Positions 11,773-23,047 of a stretch of DNA of 64,000 nucleotides are shown in pieces; the stretch's first letter is position 1; the number at the start of each line of letters is the position of its first letter. The translations under genes were made by a program, and so were the position numbers. The stretch comes from Apoda limacodes. Lineage: Eukaryota > Arthropoda > Insecta > Lepidoptera > Limacodidae. The notes below the pieces were generated by a model. That model was not told where the DNA came from. It saw only the letters and a list, made by a program, of their open reading frames with translations, and did not search any database. The stretch spans positions 4,712,001 through 4,776,000 of the forward strand of contig OX291545.1 in assembly GCA_946406115.1 (NCBI GenBank), written 5' to 3'.

Positions 11773-13345
11773 AATCCTGAATAATTCTATTTCCACTAAC
11801 CAATTCCCGTCACCTTGGAAGGATGCTCAGATTATTCCTTTTCCTAAGAACACTAATCCTTCTAGTTATTCCGATTACAGACCTATTTCTTTTCTTTCTT
11901 TCCTCTCAAAAGTCTTTGAACGCCTGATACATTATCAACTAAGCATTTTTCAACAAGAAACAACCTTCTGAATCCTTATCAATCCGGTTTTCGTCCTGGA
12001 CACAGCACGACAACGGCACTTATCAAAATCACTGACGACATACGTATGGCAATGGAAAACAAACAACTTACTATACTCACACATATTGATTTCAGCAACG
12101 CTTTTAACAATGTTGACTTTGGTATTTTATTGGGTTAACATGTCTATAGCAGTGGTTGAATGGTTTCGTAGTTACTTATATGAGCGCTGACAGCGCATCA
12201 ACATTGAAAGTTCTTTTTCGGATTAGTGCACTGTATCTTTAGCTGTACCGCCAGGTGGCGTGTTGTCTCCTTTGCTTTCTGCTCTATTCATCAATTCTAT
12301 TACTCAATGCATTTCTTTTCTCTACCACTTGTATGCAGACGACCTTCAAATATACACTCATGCCACTCTAAAAGACTTCAAAACTGCAATAGATACTACG
12401 AATGGTTATTTAGCGATAATTTTAAACTGGAGTAGTTCATATAGCCTATTAGTCAATCCCGCTAAAACTAAAGTAATATTTTATTTATTCACGCTTACTT
12501 TGTAAAATCAACTGGGATACAGTAGCACTTGTTTATTTTGATAAAGTTGTGATACCATACAGTGACACTGTTAAAAACATTAAACTCTTTCCTGGGTTGC
12601 AGAAATCAAGTAGGTCAGTCGGAAGATGTTCTCCTCAGTTGCCTCTTTACGTAAGATACAAAATTTTCTTCCAACTAAAACTAAAATTGCTCTTGCACAA
12701 TCTCTCCTACTCCCTATTCTCGACTATGCCAACGCTTGACAAATTAGAACTTCAAAACCTATGCATTAGGTTCATATTTAGATTGCACCTTACTTTATTT
12801 AAAAGAGCGTTTTGAATACCACTATTCAATACGGTCTTCATCCAAGCTTTTATTTAAAGTTCCTTCTTATTCATCACATTTTTATGCTAAGTCATTTACT
12901 GTATCTTCAGTCAACCTGTAGAATTCCTTACCTGTCTCTATTAGAAAAACATAGTTACTTTATGTATTTAAACAACTAATTAAAGTGCATTATTTAACTA
13001 ATTCTGAAACTCTGCTATCTTTTAAAGCTAATCCTCTTATGTATGTATGTATATGTAAGTATTAATTTATTTATGTATATTTATTTTGTATGTATTTTTA
13101 TGTAGGTATAATAGAACAATAATATTTGTTTAACTTTATATATAATGTATTAATTTTAATGATACGAGTCCACCACCTATCAAACTTTATTTAAATTTTC
13201 TTTAACCATAGGTTGTAACAGCAGAAATCGCTTCTTGGCGATAACACCGCCTATTGTACATTGAATCTGATAATTAGTGTTCCTTAGATTAAGTAATTTT
13301 TTTGGTGTACAATAAAGAATATTTATTATTATTATCATTATTATC
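11773..13345 (+). mobile_element. LINE copy 2, same family, directly after copy 1
   Basis: The first bases of this copy align with about 10302 of copy 1 and it starts right in the TTA tail of that copy. It encodes the same protein with many stops: the region of DYRPISFLSFLSKVFERL, a motif A region, and the YADDLQIYTHATL motif C (about 12330). It has a complete 3' UTR (13200-13345) with GGTGTACAATAAAGAATATTTATTATTATTATCATTATTA at the end, an AATAAA box followed by the ATT-type tail. It is more decayed than copy 1. Confidence 0.75.
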
Positions 13346-14551
13346 TGCAACGCCATCTATCTAAGACGACAATAATTATATTGTCTGAAACATTTTGCTT
13401 TAGTTGTGATTGACGTGAAGTGTGTGCTTAGCGTTTACGCAAAGAGAAAACAAAAAAAAATTGATATATTACGGTTATACTGTAAAAACATAACTTATTA
13501 TTGCTTGTGTTATCCTATTTATCTATAATAAAAATAGAAAAATATTGTTTTAACTGACTTTTGGTTTAACGAAGGAATCCTTTGAAAAAATTTCACGTCC
13601 ATTAGATACCCAATATTGGGATCAATTACATTTGTTTTGACTTTGATCCTGCGGGGCACAATGGTCCACATGACGGCGGGGTACACAGCGTAAATAACTT
13701 TTTGAACTTTCGCGGTTGTTATTAATAAAAATGTAAATGTTTCGGGTTTAGCACGCTTAGATTTATTGAGTTCCATATATTTTGTCACAATTGCATGCGC
13801 CATCTACAGGAGGTAAGCCCGAAACATATAAACAGTGTGTATGTGTATTTACTTTTGTGAAAGATTTTTTAAATCCAATCTAATGTGTATATAATGCCAA
13901 ATTTGCAACTAACGGGCAAATGACGCTTGTGCTGATGCTGTCATAGTTTGACCCAATTGCGAATGAATTTTTCTCTTCTCTGTTTTTTCTGTATTTGATA
14001 CAGCAAAATATTTGCAAAACTTTTCAATAACAAAGCTTTTAAAATTCATCTCGCATACCAGAGTACTGAAGACCACGCGTGAACCTTTGTGCCTTACATG
14101 TTGAGACACTGAGGTATAAATACCGTTTTCGACATTCATAATTTTATAATTAAAATCAATGAAATAATGGTTACAAATTTCAATTAAAGAAGCGCCACTC
14201 TATCTTCATTTTTTATCAAGAATAGTTAACCGGATCCATGTGCCCCTATTTACCCAAACTGAAATATCGGAAAGAACGAGAAAAACATATCGTGAGAAGT
14301 ACCGTATGAACTATTATAATAAATTGATCCAGCTCTGAAATCTTTTATCGCATTTTAATCTTTTAAAGCATTAATTACACTAAGAAAGGTGGTTTAACCT
14401 ATTCAAAGACAACTACACTATAGATTTAAAAGAAAAATGATTGTGCTTTAAGAAGGAATGATTTACTAAACAAGTGCCTCCACTATGCTCTGTAAATAAT
14501 GTAAAATTATAACAATAAAATTGTAAATCATAATTGATTGTGAAGAGGTAC
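13346..14551. other. Intron sequence with two unassigned minus-strand frames
   Basis: Frames of 94 and 76 codons on the minus strand (13519-13803 and 13909-14139) have balanced amino acid composition, for example FLLITTAKVQKVIYAVYPAV, but I recognise no family and see no splice context tying them to the side gene. They may be debris of a transposon. Confidence 0.35.
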
Positions 14552-14706
14552 CGGTCCGTTTCTCCGGATCCCTGAAGAGCACGTCGTCCACGGGCGCGGG
14601 CGGCGAACGACCCTTCGCGTTCCGCGCGACGGCTGCCAGCCGGAACCGCACTTCCCACTCGAGCCCGCGCACCGTCCACGCCGGCTCCGACCCGCTCAAG
14701 TTCATT
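14552..14706 (-). CDS. Side-family exon: second half of fibronectin III domain
   Basis: The exon opens after ...TGTGCAG and completes a split Arg codon (AG from the previous exon plus A). It encodes MNLSGSEPAW, then WEVRFRLAAVARNAKGRSPP, the F and G strands of an FN3 domain; the Asn-Ala-Lys-Gly-Arg-Ser-Pro run corresponds to the usual N-x-x-G-x-S/T-P turn. It leaves in phase 1 at a GTACCT donor after DPEKRT. GC content is far above the flanking intron. It is the last exon of the gene that I can find; the next one should carry the membrane span and no candidate is visible between 1 and 14551. Confidence 0.85.
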
Positions 14707-15455
14707 CTGCACATGTTTCGACTATTCATATAATCACGGTAAACTAAAACTGATAAGGTCCTTGTTATACAGGCGGAAAGTGAACGATTCCAAGACGAGA
14801 AATTTTGAATTAATAAAAGTTCGAAAATGATCTTTGTCACGGAGGCTAAACATAGTCGGAATGACTACTGCAAAAAATCTTTAGCCACACGACTACTGCA
14901 AAACAAATACATTTTAGCCTTGGGTATAAAAGTGAACTTCCTGTAGTTTCAACTTTATAGACGCATTCCAAAATTCTACACTAAGACCGTCTAATTTTCT
15001 ATTTCTAAGCAGAGCCAGTGGTGTGGAGAGACAGATATTCTTATCGCTATAAGGCTGCGCCCTACTCCAATGTGCAGTTATCTGCTCGTTTTTAAAATCG
15101 ATTCCTCAGTCCTATTGCAAATTTCAGACTGGAAAAAAATATCATGGCTTTCTAAATTCTTTAACTCAAAAGTTACTGTATTAGTTTAAGATATTAAAAC
15201 ATCGCTTAAAAAAATAGCGGCCGAACCTCCCGTTTTTCTGTTTTTAATTCATAACTCCTTATCAACTAGTAGCAGAAACATAATTTATTTTATGCAATGT
15301 TAAGTAACTATAAAGTTAAGAAATTACTGTAATAAAATTTAGTCCATGAAATTAGTTGATGGAATAGCGTCGTTCTCATTTGTACCACACCACTGTACCG
15401 CACGTTATTGTTTACTCTGCGACGGCCGAATTTCCCCACTAATCGATTTAATTAC
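14707..15455. other. No gene seen
   Basis: Intron of the side gene; AT-rich, no recognised repeat. Confidence 0.4.
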
Positions 15456-15459
15456 ATGT

Positions 15460-15945
15460 ATATCTATATATATAAAAATTACTTGCCACGTTGTTGGTCC
15501 GCGATGGACTCCTAAACTACTGAACCGATTGATAGGATTATTTTATCTCAATCTGTTAAGTGCGAGCCGGACTCGGACACTTCAGGTAAAAGCCAACTTT
15601 CGCCGGGTTACAAAGGGACGGCAGCGGAACAACATTCACAGTGACCGCTGGTATATATATATAACCTTTTTATTCAGACAAATTAGTTACAGTTATAAAT
15701 TACAATAAATAAAAAAAAAATAGTTTTACATATAGCTTATTTACACTTTTAGTTTGATTTGCCTCGACATCTTCGTCTGTTTGTCTATATTGACTAAGGT
15801 CTCCGACAGATGTTTCTATGACTCTCTCATAGCTGTACTGCTCCAGGTGGCTCCTGCTACTTTTAAGGGTTCCGTACCCAAAGGGTAATTAGCGGAACCC
15901 TATTACTAAGACTTCGCTGTCCGTCTGTCCGTCTGTCACCAGGCT
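15460..15945 (+). repeat. Helitron-like fragment and start of the TTCCGTACCC repeat
   Basis: 15460-15550 has TATATATATAAAAATT...CTCCTAAACTACTGAACCGATTG, the kind of sequence found at the 5' side of lepidopteran Helitrons. 15868-15945 is the opening 75 bases of the dispersed repeat (GGTTCCGTACCCAAAGGG...TGTCCGTCTGTCACCAGGCT). Both are truncated. Confidence 0.45.
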
Positions 15946-16690
15946 AATATATATATTATATTAGGCTAATAGATACCAGTAATTCGGCTGCAAGTGCGAT
16001 GTGGTTATTGGAATTTCTAAGTTTAATATTTAGTGAACTTGTATAGAAAAAGCTCTATAGAAAAAGATCTTTAACGGAAATGGTCAGTGAAACCAAAAGT
16101 AATATTGCTGTTTTACAGTTTGGTGGCTCAAAGAGCAGTGGATAACTGTGCGCATATAATATGGTTTTGAGGCCAAGCATGGTATGAAAACAATATTTTT
16201 CTACCCAGATTTAGATAACATGATTAAATATACTTCGGTATTAAAAATAAATATATATTTTTTGTTTGTTTTATTTTATTTAAGTACCTCATCCTTCTCA
16301 TTGACTGAAAAATACCAGCAATTTACACAAATATCTACATTTTACAATGAATATAACTACTTTACAAACTTTAGCTTTCGCAGTCGACATTTTTCATAAC
16401 CTTACTTCAAACACTTTTAGTTCTAAAAAAATGGCTTTGATACTAATTTATTACGACAAAGATATTCGAAACGGTCTATACTACTAGTAATACAATAATT
16501 TGTCCACGTCAAGCCGAAACCCCAATATAAAGTGGACAATTCCCTTTTCAAGTTTAAATTCATCATATCATATCACTTTAAATAAACTAAAAGTGACAGG
16601 TTACTACCGTTTCGATATCTACAATGATAGCGATTGGAGTCAAACATTTTAATATTATATCAAAGGAGCATAGTGTTAGTAAGTAATGAC
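15946..16690. other. No gene seen
   Basis: AT-rich intron sequence of the side gene without recognised repeats. Confidence 0.4.
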
Positions 16691-16832
16691 CTGGGATAGG
16701 GCTCGTCTCCCGTGTACACCTCGAGCAGGAAGGTCTGCGGCAGGCCGCCGTCGAAGCCCGGCACACACGACACCTCGACAGAGTCCGCGGTCTGGTTCCA
16801 CAGCGAGCAGTTGCGCGGTGGGTGTGGCTTAC
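16691..16832 (-). CDS. Side-family exon: first half of fibronectin III domain
   Basis: Acceptor TACATAG is followed by GT, which completes a Gly codon. The exon encodes KPHPPRNCSLWNQTADSVEV and then SCVPGFDGGLPQTFLLEVYT. Pro-Pro at the start, a Trp in the B strand and FDGGLPQTF before the C strand are usual for FN3. Two potential glycosylation sites (NCS, NQT) are present. It ends in phase 2 at CCCAG|GTCATT, matching the start of the exon at 14706. Confidence 0.88.
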
Positions 16833-17341
16833 CTATGTACATCACAAACATAGTACTATCAGAGGCTACAAATTCATTTCATTCAGTCAAACAACAGTTA
16901 GTCATTGCGCCGCGACAAAATGTATAAGTGTCTGGACAGCACCTAACTACTGCACACGTGACGACACATCTCGCTGCGCACAATTACACCGCACCTCACT
17001 ACTGCTATGTCTGTCTATACACCATCGTGCGTTCAAGTGTGCGTGTATGTGTATAGCACAAATTGACACTAGTAAACTAAGAAATATAATAGTATTTATA
17101 TTTTAAAACTGCAATTAATGTACTATGAGAAGCATATGCACCAACGTCCGTGAGGCAAATCATGTATTAAGTATTAATGTATTAAGTATTATCTATCAGG
17201 GTTCATAAAAAAAATGCTTGCGTGAGAATAATCCCATAGACCAAATCAAGAGATAAACAATGTTTAGATAGAAATTGACCATGAGTCAGGGCAATATGAT
17301 AACGTCGTTGAAAATGCAGAAACAATAAAAGCAATCCTCAC

Positions 17342-17445
17342 CGGCAGCCACCATTTGGAAGACACAGGGTACGAGCTGCACGCCGACCTCGTTAGATGCG
17401 GAGCACGACAGCGTCCCGTAGTCTAAGTCTGCCACAGGTGTGTAC
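17342..17445 (-). CDS. Side-family exon: second half of Ig domain 5
   Basis: Acceptor CCCGCAG and donor GCCG|GTGAGG are both strong. The exon encodes YTPVADLDYGTLSCSASNEV, carrying the D-x-G-x-L-x-C motif with the second disulfide Cys of an I-set Ig domain, followed by GVQLVPCVFQMVAA, the last Ig strand before the FN3 linker. Phase is 2 in and 1 out, which fits both neighbours. The exon is too short and has no internal start, so it stands out only by homology and splice sites. Confidence 0.88.
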
Positions 17446-17549
17446 CTGCGGGAAATACACGGATAAAGTTATTTGTTATACAAGTGAGTAAAAGAGTTTT
17501 TGGTAGAAGTGCCGACTTTAAATCCTGAGTTCGTTAGCACAGGCTAGAA

Positions 17550-18145
17550 TTAAATCACGAGCGTAGCGAGTGATTTAAATATAGACTATTGAGCATAGCG
17601 AGGGATTTAAAGGCACGAGACCGAAAAAATTTGCTCACGCGTCCAACATACAACTTTTCATCTCTACCAGCGAGAAAATATCTTTGGAACTTGTATCGCT
17701 CATTTTCCAAACAAAACCGAATTATTAATTAAATAAACAATCTTATGTTCAAAACTAGCTAAAACTAGCTTGCCGCCATTTTACTTTGTTTTTTTTTTTA
17801 ATTGTGGTTGCGTTCGGAATTGTACGTACTACAACCTCTGCTATTGCTATCAAAATAACGTATGATATTTTTTAAGTTAGCTATATAAACTTTTAATAAT
17901 ACCAATAATTTATAAAAACTCACTTAAAAACGAAAAAATGTTATGTAATTATATTCTTAATTAAAATAAACAAGGTTAAGTATTTGTCTCGAAATTTGTT
18001 GCTTTTTTTATCATCGGTCTAATTCCAAAAGTCAATGTTCGAACAGTGAATTACTTTGCCTCACTAGCGAGCAAAATTCGATTTTGCTCACTGAATTTGG
18101 ACAGCAAAACTATCCTTTTCGTGCTGGTGAGATGAAAAGAGTATT
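17550..18145. repeat. Palindromic intronic repeat (MITE-like)
   Basis: Palindromes such as AAATCACGAGCGTAGCGAGTGATTT (17554-17578), repeated once more as GAGCATAGCGAGGGATTT. The outer part pairs: CTTTTCATCTCTACCAGCGAGAAAA near 17657 against CGTGCTGGTGAGATGAAAAG near 18120, with TGCTCACTGA also mirrored. The overall layout is a foldback of about 490 bp. No transposase. Confidence 0.45.
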
Positions 18146-18345
18146 TCTTACATACATTTCAAACGTGTACAAAGCAAAACGTATCAAAATTTTTGGTTAA
18201 AAATTAAGAATGAAGTGTTTTACAGTTCTTAGAAAATGAGGAACGAAAATTTCAATAGTTATTTGAATATTTTTTATAAGTATTAAAATAAGGAGGTTTG
18301 TTGGTATTGTGGCAGATAGCGGTGACGTCAGGAGGGGAGCCTGAC

Positions 18346-18535
18346 CTGAGGCTGGAGGCGCTCCCGTTAGACGTATACTTGTCCGCGGCGACGTCGAGCG
18401 TCTCCCCGGAATTGTTGAACTTCCACTTGAAAACCGCGGCAGGAGGGTCCGCCTCCACCTCGCACACCAGCACCACGCCCTCCCCCCGCGCTGCACCTAC
18501 CACACCCACACCCGCGTGACGACAAGACGGTGCGT
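18346..18535 (-). CDS. Side-family exon: first half of Ig domain 5
   Basis: Acceptor TTGTGTAG, donor CTCAG|GTCAGG. The exon joins the preceding one as VKYAPSCRHAG, the inter-domain linker, then encodes GEGVVLVCEVEADPPAAVFK and WKFNNSGETL: the first disulfide Cys, the A-x-P-P run and the core Trp of Ig5. NNS and NGS are potential glycosylation sites. Open reading continues past the donor into the intron, but only the GT at 18345 restores the frame of the next exon. Confidence 0.88.
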
Positions 18536-19434
18536 CTACACAAGGTAACAAAACACACTAAGGTTATTTGTCATAATGTTAGATTTCTCTTTTGATGTTC
18601 ATACACCCAATTTTATCAAAAGTGTTTAAACTAAAATGTGTACTGAACAAACGTGACAAACTTTGTAAGTCATTGTATCTTCATGTTTGCCAAACTTTGT
18701 ATTATGTGCCAAACGTTGTAAGTAATTGTGACTTTATATGTAACAAACGTAAGATTTCTAAGTCATGGCAAAATACTTTATCTCAAACATACTACGATAT
18801 GCGACCATATCTTGCACAAGCTTCTTTGGGTTAAATCGTACTTGCAGTAGGTACAGTATCAGAGAGCGGCCCGCAATATTTTAGTTTTAATGAGATAACT
18901 CATCAAGTTTTTTTTAAATTTCAGAGTGGCACATTAAATTTATTTGAAAAAGTAAAAAAAGAAATCGACATTTGAACGCGGCGAATTGACGGCAAAATTG
19001 TCTCAACTAATTTTATATTTGTCAATACAGTTGTCAATATAATTAGTTTTTTTACACGCATGTTTAAGAAAATCAGTATACAAACCTTGGCCACAACTGA
19101 GCATAACCGGATGCCATAATGCATGTCTCGGCGATGTCTCGGCCCGCATACTCACGATCGCCCGGTTATGTTACGTTTGCGGGCCGCGACGGTAATGCAC
19201 TATTAACGGTTTAGGTGATTTTATATGTGACAAAAATAAGTCATTGTGATTTCATATGAACAGTTTGAAAGTGAATGCGTTAAGGTCGATACTTGATAGC
19301 AGCGATGATTTAGTTATACAATAATTGAATTAATAGAATCCTGTTATTACGAGTTGAATTTTTCCGATAGATACAGACTGAGAGTCATCTATTTTATTTC
19401 CTTAACTAAATTTTAATTTGGTAGCGGTGGGTAC
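18536..19434. other. Intron with degenerate tandem motif
   Basis: 18648-18760 repeats AAACTTTGTAAGTCATTGTATCTTCATG loosely three times, and a related AAGTCATTGTGATTTCATATGAACA piece recurs at 19228. No coding sense. GCGGCCCGC words flank the region (18864 and 19178). Confidence 0.4.
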
Positions 19435-19594
19435 ATTTAACTCTGAAGTGCAGCTCGTTGGAGACGGTCTCGCCCTCCGCGTTGAGCGCTGAGCACGCGT
19501 ACCGCCCGCTGGAGTGCCGCGTCACCTTCTGCAGCACGAGGCTCTGGTTGCTGTGGAACACGCGCGCCGACGCGTTGTGCACCAGCGGACGGTC
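19435..19594 (-). CDS. Side-family exon: second half of Ig domain 4
   Basis: Acceptor TTTATGTCAG, donor AAAT|GTACCC. It encodes DRPLVHNASARVFHSNQSLV, then LQKVTRHSSGRYACSALNAE and GETVSNELHFRVK. The S-G-x-Y-x-C motif holds the second disulfide Cys of Ig4. HNAS and SNQS are potential N-glycosylation sites. Phase 0 in, 1 out. The intron upstream of it is 13 kb and filled with mobile elements. Confidence 0.9.
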
Positions 19595-19734
19595 CTGACA
19601 TAAACGAAACACAACTCAAACAACAATCAAAAAATAAAAAATCAGACATGATTTTGCAAATAAGAGGCTTATTTTGAAGAAATCATTTGTCGATTGTTAG
19701 TTTAACTCTTCAAGTAAAAACCATCCAAGTGCCT

Positions 19735-19860
19735 GTGGTACACGCATTAAGTAAGACAGCCTCCGTAGGTAATGACCTGCCTTCTGAACTGAGGAGCGTG
19801 GGTGCGATTTCCGCACAGGATAAACATTTATATCTTACTTACGTAGGCGGGATTATAAGT
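19735..19860 (+). repeat. tRNA-derived SINE, copy 2
   Basis: GAGCGTGGGTGCGATTTCCGCACAGGATAAACATTTAT matches the B box and body start of copy 1, with a degenerate A-box region (GTAGGTAATGACCTGCC). Truncated after the body. Confidence 0.55.
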
Positions 19861-20059
19861 AACTAGCCACTGCTATTTAAAAAGTAAAAATTAAAAAAAT
19901 ATATATGTCATTTTTAAATTCATATCTATGGCCACTTGTGTTCTAAATTTGAATTTGGTGGCGTGACAATTTTATTGATTTTTTGCATTTACTTATATAT
20001 ATATACATATTACTAGCGTAAGGACCCGGCCTATGCGTGCGACTAGTGGCATTAGCGCC

Positions 20060-20088
20060 CTGGCCCCAAAATATCAGTTTGGGGCCAG
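20060..20088. promoter_or_regulatory. Perfect 11-bp hairpin 5' of the THAP relic
   Basis: CTGGCCCCAAA and TTTGGGGCCAG are exact reverse complements around a 7-base loop. It lies 66 bases before the THAP start codon in a GC-rich leader, so it may be a subterminal repeat of the transposon. Function is unknown. Confidence 0.45.
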
Positions 20089-20168
20089 CGCGGGCTCAGT
20101 CGTCGGCGGAGCTCGGTCGGTGTAGTGGGTTGTCGTATATTGTTTATTTCAAAAATGCCTAGTAGTTG

Positions 20169-20995
20169 AAAGAAAGAAAAAAAGAAAAATATTTATTTGG
20201 CCTACTTATTACACAGCTTATAGATAAACAAAAAACAGGAAAAAAAAAAAGAAATTATAAATAATAAGTAAGTAATTATCTTATAAGCTATGTGGGTCCA
20301 AATAGGCTTCACACTCAGCAATACGCTGTTACCAATGGCCACAGCACTGATTTTCAGTGTGAACCTACCGTGGTCGATAGACTCGTTCGACAGATAAATA
20401 TATATGTAAAAATTACCTACCCTCTTATTTAAACCATTAACACTACAAGCATGACTATTATTTATAAAAACAAAAAACTAACATATAATATATTTTTACA
20501 GTTATTTATGGCAGTATGATTTAAGACCGTAGTCTGATCTTAAGGACTAATACAAACAAAACGAACACAACTCTCTTTAATCTATGAATGAACCTTGATG
20601 GCCGGAGTAAACAAACAAATCCAAGAAGTTTTCAGTGTTTCTTATTACTACCTTATTATCGTGACATAAACATATAAATATATCGTGAAATGATCATGTA
20701 TGAAAAATTGCTATATGACCTTCAAACTTGTATATGGGGTAAACAGTAAGTAAATTAATTCTATTTGTCGGAATCTATTGTCAACTACTTTTGGAGAGCA
20801 ACCAATCTAAGCACGAACATATTGTGTGTAGAGCAATAAAATACCTGATATCCTAATTATTATGACTTAAACTTATAAAATTTGAATGAGATAATTGACT
20901 ATAACCTATAAACATTTAATATAGATATGGAATAAAACTATCAATCAATTGTTTCTGTTTGCTGTCGGCATCCATTATCAATCCAGACAAAAATA
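20169..20995 (-). mobile_element. Insertion carrying a LINE 3' end inside the THAP relic
   Basis: TAGTTG occurs at 20163-20168 and again at 20996-21001, and the THAP frame is continuous if one copy and everything between is removed. 20169-20410 is a LINE 3' end in reverse orientation: AATAAATATTTTTCTTT tail and the hairpin CACTGA-AAA-TCAGTG (20345-20359) shared with the LINEs at 516 and 39109. 20410-20995 is AT-rich and unassigned but moved in with it or later. Confidence 0.6.
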
Positions 20996-22450
20996 TAGTT
21001 GCGTTGTGAAAGGCTGCAAAAATACGATACAAAGGTTACCAAGAAACTTGGGATATCATATCGTCGGTAAGTAATCTCGGATTATATTTTTTTCCTATGT
21101 AACGATTAAATAAACGCATTTTAAAATTCGTAATTTTTTACTGTCATCCATGGCAGCCGTCAAGTGACGCTTTGCTTCGTAAGCGAAGTAACCTTGTACG
21201 GACGTTATTTTTATTTGTGCATTACTTTCGAGTTGTTTATACATATGCACATGAATATTGATTTCTGATTATAGATTACTCCATTTCTTAATCGTTTTCA
21301 ATTGTTATGACTTCGTAAGTGTATGCAGCGCTATTGATTCCTTCCTACCTCTGATTAGTACCTATACATTAAGTTATTTAGATGACATAAATATTATATA
21401 TAATATATAATATAAATACGATAACTTTAAAAGCACACACTTTGAACAATGTTTTGTTTAATTTTTTAGAGTATGCAGGTTTGTAGTTTGATAAATAGCA
21501 TAATTAACTTATTTTGCGAAATTTCTTTTAATATTTCTTTCCGCTTACCCTTCATATGCGATAACGAATAACGATGTGTGTTAAATAACAGATTTCCTAA
21601 TGATCCAGTGCGTTAAGAAAATTTGAGTAGCGTTATTCGAAAACAAAGAAAGGAACTTTTTTTCAAGCCTTATAAAAACACACGATTATTATCTGCTCAT
21701 TTTTGTGACAAAGATGTTAGTATCTCAAAAGCTGGACTACGGAGGCTAAAATTATCGGCTATACCGCGACTTGGGCTTAATGTACTCACCTCATACATAA
21801 GCAGAATTAAATTACATATTGTACTTTTTCTTCGTATCTACTATAATCTAATTATTACAGGTTTGTAAGAACAAAGAACTCCAGCCTTCAACTCCAGCCC
21901 AAAACTCACAAGTATAGGAGATTGATGTTGATATTAGCGATCTCAATTCAATATTTGACACGCCAAAAAAAATAAAACTAAAGAAAAGGATTGTGAAATT
22001 AGAAAAACGTCAAAATGCTGCAGTCAAAAAAATAAAAAGATTACAGAAACAGAACGCTAGACTAAAGAAAAAAAACAAATCTCTGCTAGATATTATCACA
22101 GATTTAAAACAAAAGAAATACATAGTTGAGCAAATTGAGTCTATTTTTAAAAAGCAGAGCAGATCTCGACCTGGTGACAATGGGCCCACCTGGAAAGTAT
22201 ACCCTTTCAAACAAAAAAAAAATCTTAATCAGTCAGCCGTCTTCGAGTAATCGAGAAACATACAAAAAAAAGACCTCGACTAATTGAGAACCTGCTCCTT
22301 TTTTGAAATCGGTTAAGAAGCGAAAAAAAAGCTCGAATATTGGAAAATGTATTGCAGGCAGGGACAAACTAGCTGGATTATTATTTTACAAGCATGGTAA
22401 CAAACTTGTTATTTGTAATCCAAACAATGTCCCCGACTGCAATACATTTT

Positions 22451-23047
22451 CGAACTATCTTTTACCATATTAAAATAACATAGAGTATGGCACAATAGAG
22501 ACAAATCTAAGGACACCTCATAAGTTCAATTCCGTGAAAAGGTTTAGGCTGCAGAACGTTGAAAATAATAAGACATACATACTGTATGTATGTAACATAC
22601 ATATGCTCGTAAAACATTTGGCAGTCGGGTAAAAACCAAAAATATTAATTATTTTTAGCTATAAGATTGTTTTAAATGATAAGGTACGTTGTACATTTTA
22701 TGATTCTGTGGTTGTTCTGATGTTAAAATCTTAATACACATGATCGGCTTACAATTGCTCGTGTTTTATTTGAATACTTTGTAATTCTTTATTCTCGACT
22801 GCACTAAACCAACATATTTTTTTAACAAAAAACGAATTTTAGGTACGCACGTACAAGGTTACATGAAGACCTAATACGTAATTTAGTCAACGCGGAACTT
22901 ACGAAGTTCGTAAGAGTTATCATAGATGGCGCTACGTTTTGATTGTATGAGGAAAATGGATGTAAAATATTTAGACGGGCGTATCCTTCCATTTGAGATC
23001 ATTGGTTTTTTGTCATTTGGAAATATATTTCGTCAACTGTTTTCAAA
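22451..23047. other. No gene seen
   Basis: AT-rich stretch between the THAP relic and the mariner. It should contain the 5' terminal repeat of the mariner, which I could not identify. Confidence 0.4.

Larger units (their letters stand above)
20015..22450 (+). pseudogene. THAP-domain (P-element/THAP9-like) relic
   Basis: The THAP zinc finger of a P-type transposase or relative. Pieces in order: MPSS at 20155-20168; CVVKGCKNTIQRLPRNLGYH at 21001-21059 with a GTAAGTAA donor; an exon from about 21592 with FPNDPV, a stop, then SVIRKQRKELFFKPYKNTRL and LSAHFCDKDVSISKAGLRRL (to about 21780); and a coiled coil KLEKRQNAAVKKIKRLQKQN...LKKKNKSLLDIITDLKQKK at 21993-22140. The C2CH zinc set is broken: RLLSAHF has Leu where THAP domains have Cys. 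20169-21001 is an insertion inside the domain. Catalytic domain and terminal repeats were not found. Several GT-AG introns suggest it was a spliced gene. Confidence 0.65.

Noticed and set aside
13519..14139. Possible transmembrane and tail exons of the side gene
   Set aside because: The two minus frames have no membrane span of the right kind and no acceptor in phase 1 joining DPEKRT; composition is not GC-rich like the other side exons.
18298..18519. Plus-strand frame over side exon H
   Set aside because: Antisense shadow of a GC-rich exon; the minus frame has Ig motifs and splice sites.
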